From an uncultured Trueperaceae bacterium (GTDB lineage: Bacteria; Deinococcota; Deinococci; Deinococcales; Trueperaceae): a stretch of DNA of 12,100 bases. Position 1 is the first letter of the stretch. Each line of letters opens with the position of its first letter. Shown piece by piece: positions 6,664 through 12,100 of the stretch. The notes under the pieces are model-generated. The model saw only the letters and a program-made list of their open reading frames with translations. It had not been told where the DNA came from and did not search any database. Position numbers and translations under genes: made by a program. The DNA lies in contig CALCHY010000168.1 of assembly GCA_937907415.1 (NCBI GenBank), forward strand, positions 1 through 12,100, written 5' to 3'.

Positions 6664-8003
6664 GTCTTCAGGAAACTCCCATCCGCGACGCTGCCGACCA
6701 GTTGGATGTCGAGAACCTGAACTTCGTCTCCTCTTCCGAATCCCTCGGCATCTACAAGTACAAGCCGCCGAGCAGGTGGAAGCGTGGCATATGGGTGAAC
6801 ATGGCCACGTTCTCTGCCAAGTGGTTACGGGCGACGGCCGTGGCCACGAAAAGCGAGCCTTGGTCGAGCCTACAGGGCAAGGACGTGATCGTCCCTATCA
6901 CGTCGCTCAATCAACTGAGGTCCGTGGCGCCGGTCACGACGGGGTTCGCCAAAGCGGGTGTCCTGTCCCTCCACCGCGACATCGCCGGGCCTAGGTTCCC
7001 GGAGTTCATGGCCTATGGTCGAAGTCTGCGATTCTTAGGTCGTCTTCTCGACCTCAAGTCCAGAGCTGCCGGTTATCGCCGAATCGGGCTGATGCATGAT
7101 TTAGATAGGTACTTACTTACCTATGGCTACTTCATTACGTCGGTGCGCTTGCTGAGGCGCTTACGGCCCAAGCTCGTGCTCGTCGCCAACGACCACATCA
7201 TGGAGACGAGAACGTTCGTAAAAGCCGCTGCTCACCTTGGGATCCGCGCGGCCTACGTTCAGCACGCCTCAGTGTCAGCAGGCTTCCCCCCGCTAGCGTT
7301 CGACATCGCGTTCCTCGACGGCCGCGATGCCGCCGAGAAGTATGACGTCCCTGGACCAGGGCGGCCGTTGGTGTTCCTAAGTGGCATACCTAAGGCCGAC
7401 GAGGCACGATCGCGGGCCCGTCCACGCACGGCCCTCGCGCGTCTTGGCATTTGCGTCAACGTGCTTGACCCGATGGAGCCGGTGAGAGATTTCGCGAACG
7501 AAATGCGCTTGCTAGCGCCAGAAGTCGAGCTCGTGTTACGACCTCACCCTTCCGACAGACGGCCTTGGGGATCTCGGCTGCCTGGGGTCGAGGTCTCCGA
7601 CTCCAAAGAAGAATCATCCTTCGACTTCCTCGACCGGGTCGATGCAATCGTGACCGGTCCGTCCAACATCGCCCTCGAAGCGGCCCTTGTTGGCGTGCGA
7701 TCGGTCTTCGTAGATTTCGGCAAGCTGGGACGCGACCACTACGGCTTCGTAAGGCGAGGGCTCTGTGAGCGGGCCGAAACACCGGCTGCCGCATTAGAAC
7801 TGCTGGATCCGCGACGTAGTTCGGTGGATGTTGCCAGTGCACTCAAGGCGTACTGTGCAACCGTCGGCACGGCCTACGACGGGCGCAGTTCGCAGCTGGT
7901 GAGGGAACTCATCACCGAGGATCTCCAGGGCGGCATCTATATGAGCCGCTGGCAATCCGTACCAGGCTTCGCGCATATCGACGTATTTGAGCTTATTCCT
8001 TGA
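6660..8003 (+). CDS. GT-B-like glycosyltransferase, candidate nonulosonate transferase
   Basis: This 447-residue soluble protein has no membrane segment. The order of elements suggests a GT-B fold similar to the CDP-glycerol transferase and bacterial sialyltransferase groups: LVLVANDH (172-179), AAYVQHAS (197-204), a linker with FLDGRDAAEKY, LVLRPHPSD (291-299) and VTGPSNIALEAALVG (331-345). An HP motif followed by a serine-rich nucleotide-binding turn is known in GT38/GT52 sialyltransferases, which use CMP-sugars. Together with the CMP-nonulosonate genes in the same locus, this makes it the best candidate for adding the nonulosonic acid. I do not recognise a named family, and the donor could instead be another nucleotide sugar or CDP-polyol. 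The ATG overlaps the flippase stop, and the 3' end overlaps the converging gene by 11 bases. Confidence 0.72.
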   Translation: MSLQETPIRDAADQLDVENLNFVSSSESLGIYKYKPPSRWKRGIWVNMATFSAKWLRATAVATKSEPWSSLQGKDVIVPITSLNQLRSVAPVTTGFAKAGVLSLHRDIAGPRFPEFMAYGRSLRFLGRLLDLKSRAAGYRRIGLMHDLDRYLLTYGYFITSVRLLRRLRPKLVLVANDHIMETRTFVKAAAHLGIRAAYVQHASVSAGFPPLAFDIAFLDGRDAAEKYDVPGPGRPLVFLSGIPKADEARSRARPRTALARLGICVNVLDPMEPVRDFANEMRLLAPEVELVLRPHPSDRRPWGSRLPGVEVSDSKEESSFDFLDRVDAIVTGPSNIALEAALVGVRSVFVDFGKLGRDHYGFVRRGLCERAETPAAALELLDPRRSSVDVASALKAYCATVGTAYDGRSSQLVRELITEDLQGGIYMSRWQSVPGFAHIDVFELIP

Positions 8004-9672
8004 GCGGGACCGATGCTCGTAGAGGCACGCGCCGCCCAACGAAATTCCCCGTTCCCGCCGCTGCCGCGAACGCTAATGAGTAGAGAACCAGGCCCGAGGT
8101 AAGGGTGCTATCGAAGAGGTTAGCGACGCCAACCCCGACTATGAGAGCCTGCTGCAATCTACCCACCGATGAGAACATAAGGGCCAGTACCCCTACGAAC
8201 GCGATTAGCCCCACCACACCCGATGTGAAAAGAACTTGCAGAAAAGCGTTGTGAGCATGGTTCGGAGGGAGACCGGTCCCACCCTTGCTCACGTAGTATT
8301 CGGCGAACGATTGGCGGCCGTGGCCGAATACAGGAGCCTCAAGAACGCCTTGCCAAGCGACCGTGAGGATTCTGCCCCTCGCTACCGCTTCCCCTACTCC
8401 CGTCGTCCGCTGGATAGCTGGCGCATACGAAGTCGCCGCTCCTCCGCGTTCCAGCTGCAACTCGGAGACCTCCACCGTGTCGCCCACCCTCTCGGACGCC
8501 AAACCCGGGCTGACTCCCAGGCCCAACGCCGTCGAACCGGTTCCTGGCACGCTGAACGTAAACTCGAGTCTGCGCCAGCCATCAGCGACAGCGCTCGCAC
8601 GTGCGGTCACCGCATCCAAGCCAATTGCACGCAATACCTCAGGTCCATTCTCTGTAAGCGCTACTTCGAAGCTCACACGTACTCCTGGACGGTCCGTCCA
8701 GCCGATGAAGCCAGGGGGCGCGCCGTCCGCAGCCCGGAAGGCGGCGCTCAAGGTGTATGTCTCACCCCGCGCGACCTCAGCGGCTTGCTGCGGCCTTGCC
8801 CACGCCACGGGTTCGACCCTCTCAACGCTCCAGATCGCGGGTTCCCACCCATGTGCCGAACGCCGAACCGTCGTTACCCCAAGCGCGTTCCATTGCGTGC
8901 GGTCGCTCAGGTCTTCGGTCCAGACGAGAATGTTCTTGGCCGACCGCTCGGCGCCTACGACGACGTAGATCGGCGACAGTAGCCTCTGCGCCCATGTTGC
9001 CGCGGGCAACATGACGGAAACGGTAACCAAGAGCGCGGTCCCAAACAGCATAGAAATCAGTGCCGTGCGCCTCCAACGCCGGTCCAGGAGGGCAGCGAGT
9101 GCCAAGACAACGAAGAAGGCGAGCAGAGCCGATCTGCTTCCCGTTAGCACTATTCCTATCAATGCTCCAGTGAGCAGGAGCCAACGCCACCACTCGTCCA
9201 CGTAGCTTGCGGCGGTGAACCCTATCACGAGCATGACAGGGCCGAAGAAGTTGGGGTGTATGAACCAACTTGGCCCTGACACCCGCTCGCCGTGGCCAAG
9301 GGCAACTTGCAGAACCTCAAAGGTGAGCAATCCGGCGAGCGCGAGGCCGAAAGCCCACCCCAGGCGCCATTGCCTCTTCTCCCTGACCCAGGCCACGGCG
9401 AGCGCCTGTCCGCCCTTAAAGGCTAAGAGCCCCAACGCGAGTGTAAGCACCTCATCCGAACTGCCGTCTGCCGCAAAGAACGCGATCATCTGAAGCGAAG
9501 CTGCAAACAACCAGGCGAGGTCTCGCCGGCGGACCTGTATGCTCCAACCGCGCAAGAAGATAGTAAACGGAAGTGTGGGCGGGAGGGCCACCATAGCCCC
9601 GATCAGGATTACTCGAAGCCAACCCTGATAGCGACGAACCCCCTCCTCTCCACTCACCACGTGTGTTGTCAA
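7993..9672 (-). CDS. O-antigen ligase/polymerase family membrane protein with inserted beta-sandwich domain
   Basis: The 559 residues form a Wzy/WaaL-type (PF04932) integral membrane protein. About eight membrane spans occur before residue 225, including VLTGSRSALLAFFVV (175-189). After the large outer loop comes GVLEAPVFGHGRQSFAEYY, then NHAHNAFLQ (471-479) with the conserved histidine-asparagine, and two or three last spans (480-540). The predicted role is polymerising repeat units or moving the glycan to its acceptor on the outer face of the inner membrane. Residues about 245-422 are extra: they start NILVWTEDLSDRTQW, include GETYTLSAAFRAADG and DGWRRLEFTFSVPG, and end VSELQLERGGAATSYAPA. 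That looks like a jelly-roll/carbohydrate-binding domain common in phage tail and secreted proteins. The TTG at 9672 overlaps the upstream stop (TTGA); GTG 9660 or 9657 are alternatives. Confidence 0.85.
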   Translation of the reverse strand: MTTHVVSGEEGVRRYQGWLRVILIGAMVALPPTLPFTIFLRGWSIQVRRRDLAWLFAASLQMIAFFAADGSSDEVLTLALGLLAFKGGQALAVAWVREKRQWRLGWAFGLALAGLLTFEVLQVALGHGERVSGPSWFIHPNFFGPVMLVIGFTAASYVDEWWRWLLLTGALIGIVLTGSRSALLAFFVVLALAALLDRRWRRTALISMLFGTALLVTVSVMLPAATWAQRLLSPIYVVVGAERSAKNILVWTEDLSDRTQWNALGVTTVRRSAHGWEPAIWSVERVEPVAWARPQQAAEVARGETYTLSAAFRAADGAPPGFIGWTDRPGVRVSFEVALTENGPEVLRAIGLDAVTARASAVADGWRRLEFTFSVPGTGSTALGLGVSPGLASERVGDTVEVSELQLERGGAATSYAPAIQRTTGVGEAVARGRILTVAWQGVLEAPVFGHGRQSFAEYYVSKGGTGLPPNHAHNAFLQVLFTSGVVGLIAFVGVLALMFSSVGRLQQALIVGVGVANLFDSTLTSGLVLYSLAFAAAAGTGNFVGRRVPLRASVPLKE

Positions 9673-10853
9673 GCACCCCGCTTGCGCGCGATCGCGCCAG
9701 CATAGATTGTCATCAAGGTCTCGTAGTTGCTGTCAGAGGTGTACTTTCTCTCGAACTCCTGTCTCGCACGCGTGCGCCAGTGCGGCGCGTCCTGAGCCTT
9801 CAGGAAAGTTTCGACCTTGGCGGCCAAGTCCAGCGGGAGCCCAGGTTCGAAACGCAAGCCGGTTTCGCCTTCCTCTACGAGTTCTGCAATCGCTCCGATG
9901 TTAGCTGCTATTACCGGCGTACCTTTAGCGTACGCTTCTATGGCTACGCGACCGAAGGTTTCATAACATTCTGAGGGAAAGATCAGCAGGCTCGCGTCGC
10001 CGATCAGATCTTCAGTGACATCGCGGGCTTTCCTCCCGAGCCACTCGATGCCACCGTTGCTGTTAGCGGCTGCGGTTCTCACTTGCTCCGCAAGCGGACC
10101 GTCGCCAACAATCTTGAGCGGAAGCTTAGTGCCGATGTGGTCCCAGGCATTGAGCAGAGTCTTAACCCCTTTCTCCGGCGATAAGCGTCCAACGAAGATC
10201 GCGTAATGGCCGGAACCTTGTCCGATTCCGGGGTCAACTGCGACGAAATTCGGCTTCACCAAGATCCGCTGCGCATCGAGCCCAGTGTGCACGTATTTCG
10301 ACCTCGCAAAAGCTGAAAGTGCTATAAACGCATCAACCGACTGCTCGTGCACACGCTTCAGTCTGCCATAGTAGTTCATGGCAGCAACGGTTGCGCTTGC
10401 CGGTATACTGCTACGGTAGCATGCATACCGAATTCCTGGGAGTTGAAGGCGGCGGTCTATGCACAGCTCGCAAGCCTTGCCATCTCGGAAGAACAGCCCA
10501 TTGACGCAGAGCAAGCGGTAATTCCTAAGCGTTTGAACGACTGCCGACCGGCTCTGGCCAGCGGCCCAGATTGCGGCTGGCGATATCTGGGGAAACGTGT
10601 TCTGGAAGTGGACAACATCGAACGGCCCGTCCGTAGCTTGCCGCGCCCGAAACTCTCGCGCAGCTTCCCGGTTCCAGATGGTATTGAGCGACAATCTTGC
10701 CGGGGGGATGTTCTCGATGTCATCGTTATGCACCGTCCAGGTGACGACCTCCACGCCTCGGCGCCTAAGCATCTCCACTTCTGCCGCGAAACTCTGATCC
10801 TCTCCCCCAGGCTGCTGATAGAAGTTGTGAACCATCAAGATGCGCATGGGCAT
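9669..10853 (-). CDS. GT4-family glycosyltransferase
   Basis: This 394-residue GT-B enzyme probably adds one sugar to the lipid-linked repeat unit at the cytoplasmic membrane face. The N-terminal domain has MRILMVHNFY and QQPGGEDQSF, the glycine loop of GT4 enzymes. The C-terminal domain has FVGRLSPEKGVKTLL (220-234), IVGDGP (248-253) and PSECYETFGRVAIEA (293-307) with the E-x7-E pair E298/E306 that binds the donor nucleotide sugar. Four cysteines (116, 128, 131, 145) lie between VNGLFF and RYACYR. This spacing is seen in a GT4 subgroup and may bind a metal or form a structural knot. The start is ATG 10853; ATG 10847 two codons in is possible. The start lies 19 bases inside the upstream gene and the stop overlaps the downstream TTG, so the three minus-strand genes form one operon. 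The donor sugar is unknown. Confidence 0.92.
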   Translation of the reverse strand: MPMRILMVHNFYQQPGGEDQSFAAEVEMLRRRGVEVVTWTVHNDDIENIPPARLSLNTIWNREAAREFRARQATDGPFDVVHFQNTFPQISPAAIWAAGQSRSAVVQTLRNYRLLCVNGLFFRDGKACELCIDRRLQLPGIRYACYRSSIPASATVAAMNYYGRLKRVHEQSVDAFIALSAFARSKYVHTGLDAQRILVKPNFVAVDPGIGQGSGHYAIFVGRLSPEKGVKTLLNAWDHIGTKLPLKIVGDGPLAEQVRTAAANSNGGIEWLGRKARDVTEDLIGDASLLIFPSECYETFGRVAIEAYAKGTPVIAANIGAIAELVEEGETGLRFEPGLPLDLAAKVETFLKAQDAPHWRTRARQEFERKYTSDSNYETLMTIYAGAIARKRGA

Positions 10854-12100
10854 CCATCTCGCAGAATGGGGCGCAGCGTATCTTGGTTTCCGGACAGCGC
10901 AGCGCGCATGTTACTGGGGGGTGGTACCCGGCTCATCCAGAGGAGCCATGCGACGTAGATCGGGAAGTAGAACGTGAGAAGCTCGGCGTTCGTGGTCCCA
11001 ACCGTGAGGACATAGAACGTGACCAGGAGTGCTCGCCAGGTCCGCATCCGGGCCAACAGGACTGCAAGTGAGAACATCAGAACAACGACGGCCGCCAAGC
11101 CCAATGTAAGGGCCAGGCTTAAGTAGCTGTTATGCGGGTTAGCCGTCCATAATGGCGAGACTTCCTTAGTGGTCGGATGCACGCGGGGCCACCCTCCTAC
11201 CAGGTAGTAGGGTTCCGTGCTACCCGTTCCGAACGCTTGGCTTAGTACTGGCGCGCCCGCGAATACCCCAGCCATCGTTTGCCATATTAGGAGCCGCCCG
11301 TTGGTCGCCATGTTCACCGCTCGCTCGAAGGTCTGAGATGGGACGACCTCCACGGCCGCCATGCTCAATGGAACGCTTAGCACGATAGCCAACCCGATCG
11401 CGATCGCTAAGGAGCGCCGCGCCGGTCTGGCCCTCCGCACGCCCATGATCATCCCAGTGGCCAAGAGCGCCACACCCAGGGCAACGAACGGCGTGAACCT
11501 CACCGACGCGAGGCCGGCGGCTACAGCGATGGCGATCATCAGGTACCTCCTGCGCCCGCGTCCCCAAAGGAGGTTCAGTAAAGCAATGAACAGGCTGATG
11601 GCATCGATATGAGCTGTCGATCCGTAGAAGCCGACGAGCGTTTTGAAGTCAAGCAACGGAGCTCGCCGCGTCGCGTCGAAGACGTTGAGTTCGCGGTTCA
11701 GATCGACAACGCCGAAGTAGACTAGCAGGGACATGCCCAGGTAGACGAAGAAATAGGCGTTGGTAAGGCGGAGTAAGGTCCTCATCCGGATTGGCTTGTC
11801 CAGCTCCATAGTCACGATGAACGCCACTAGGAACACGGGGTACAGATGGTTCCCGCTCACCCTGCCAGATACGAGGATTGAGAGGGCAACGAGAAACGGC
11901 ACATTACAAACGATCAGCGCCGCCGCCTTGGAGAGGGGCCGCACGCTCGCAAGCAGTAAGGCGCGGAGACCAGTCACGACGGTTAGCAGAGCGAGGAGAA
12001 GATTCTTGATCGCTTCATGCCCGAGCGCCCCAACCGCGGTTGCAAGCAAGGCGCCGAAGATGATCCATGCGAGGTGGAACCCAGGCCAACCTGTGAGTAG
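10835..12100 (-). CDS. Second O-antigen polymerase/ligase-like membrane protein (5' end outside window)
   Basis: At least 421 residues are visible, and the frame stays open to the right edge. The residues before the TTG at 12047-12049 read HLAWIIFGAL, which is part of a membrane span, so the real start is beyond 12100. About ten hydrophobic segments are present. The long outer loop contains NGRLLIWQTMAGVFAGAP and ends with TANPHNSYLSLALTLG, the Wzy/WaaL-type loop with its histidine-asparagine pair. There is no inserted domain here, unlike the related protein at 7993-9672. It is probably the Wzy polymerase of the pathway, with the other protein as ligase, or the reverse; sequence alone cannot decide. 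The C-terminal tail (PILRDGCPCAS) is cytoplasmic and overlaps the GT4 start by 19 bases, indicating coupled translation. Confidence 0.83.
   Translation of the reverse strand, partial: LLTGWPGFHLAWIIFGALLATAVGALGHEAIKNLLLALLTVVTGLRALLLASVRPLSKAAALIVCNVPFLVALSILVSGRVSGNHLYPVFLVAFIVTMELDKPIRMRTLLRLTNAYFFVYLGMSLLVYFGVVDLNRELNVFDATRRAPLLDFKTLVGFYGSTAHIDAISLFIALLNLLWGRGRRRYLMIAIAVAAGLASVRFTPFVALGVALLATGMIMGVRRARPARRSLAIAIGLAIVLSVPLSMAAVEVVPSQTFERAVNMATNGRLLIWQTMAGVFAGAPVLSQAFGTGSTEPYYLVGGWPRVHPTTKEVSPLWTANPHNSYLSLALTLGLAAVVVLMFSLAVLLARMRTWRALLVTFYVLTVGTTNAELLTFYFPIYVAWLLWMSRVPPPSNMRAALSGNQDTLRPILRDGCPCAS

Noticed and set aside
8236..8982. Long plus-strand frames opposite the ligase/polymerase
   Set aside because: The minus strand has a convincing membrane protein over the same bases; the plus-strand peptides are arginine/serine-rich shadows.
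1..12100. CRISPR arrays, tRNA or rRNA genes, replication origins, prophage genes
   Set aside because: No regularly spaced repeats, cloverleaf-like segments, ribosomal sequence or phage structural genes were seen. The only phage-like signal is the domain inside the ligase/polymerase.

Overview
The window is a stretch of a bacterial surface-polysaccharide locus (O-antigen, capsule or exopolysaccharide of the Wzx/Wzy type) that makes and uses a nonulosonic (sialic-acid-like) sugar. No ribosomal or phylogenetic marker gene is present, so the host cannot be named. Base composition is moderately GC-rich, GTG and TTG starts occur, Shine-Dalgarno sequences are weak or absent before several genes, and TANNNT boxes lie 6-10 bases before possible starts. 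This would fit a Deinococcota-like bacterium, but that is only a guess.

Left part (1-3330, + strand). A few codons that may end an upstream gene are followed by a translationally coupled run. First is a fused CMP-nonulosonate cytidylyltransferase / PseG-like UDP-sugar hydrolase (221-1885). Next is a NeuB-type nonulosonate synthase (1882-2946, ATGA overlap). Last is the 5' third of a polysaccharide pyruvyl transferase-family gene (2943-3248, GTGA overlap), which is broken off. It runs straight into an antisense scrap of an acetyltransferase gene (about 3259-3327), which is a second, decayed copy of the 3' end of the intact acetyltransferase further right.

Middle (3334-4682). An IS256-family insertion sequence about 1.35 kb long carries a transposase interrupted by one in-frame TAA codon. 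The ends share a 10-bp perfect inverted core, but no target-site duplication is visible. The flanking genes are truncated and scrambled, so this looks like an old rearrangement point rather than a clean insertion.

Right part (4743-12100). An antisense hexapeptide acetyltransferase (4743-5273) is divergent from a Wzx-type flippase (5428-6663). A perfect 16-bp inverted repeat with a 4-nt loop lies between them. The flippase is coupled (ATGA) to a GT-B-like glycosyltransferase that is a candidate nonulosonate transferase (6660-8003). That gene converges, with an 11-bp overlap, on a minus-strand operon read leftwards: a multi-membrane Wzy/ligase-like protein running off the right edge (10835-12100), a GT4 glycosyltransferase with four cysteines (9669-10853), and a second Wzy/WaaL-family membrane protein (7993-9672). 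The last of these contains an unusual insertion of about 175 residues, resembling a phage-tail-like beta-sandwich, in its large extracytoplasmic loop.

Working together: the left genes release a 6-deoxy-diamino-hexose or similar precursor, condense it with phosphoenolpyruvate and activate the product with CMP. The glycosyltransferases build the repeat unit on a lipid carrier, the acetyltransferase decorates it, Wzx flips it, and the two Wzy/WaaL-family proteins polymerise it or transfer it to an acceptor. The most unusual items are the domain insertion in the ligase/polymerase, the fused cytidylyltransferase-hydrolase paired with a NeuB/LegI-looking synthase, and the scrambled region around the IS.
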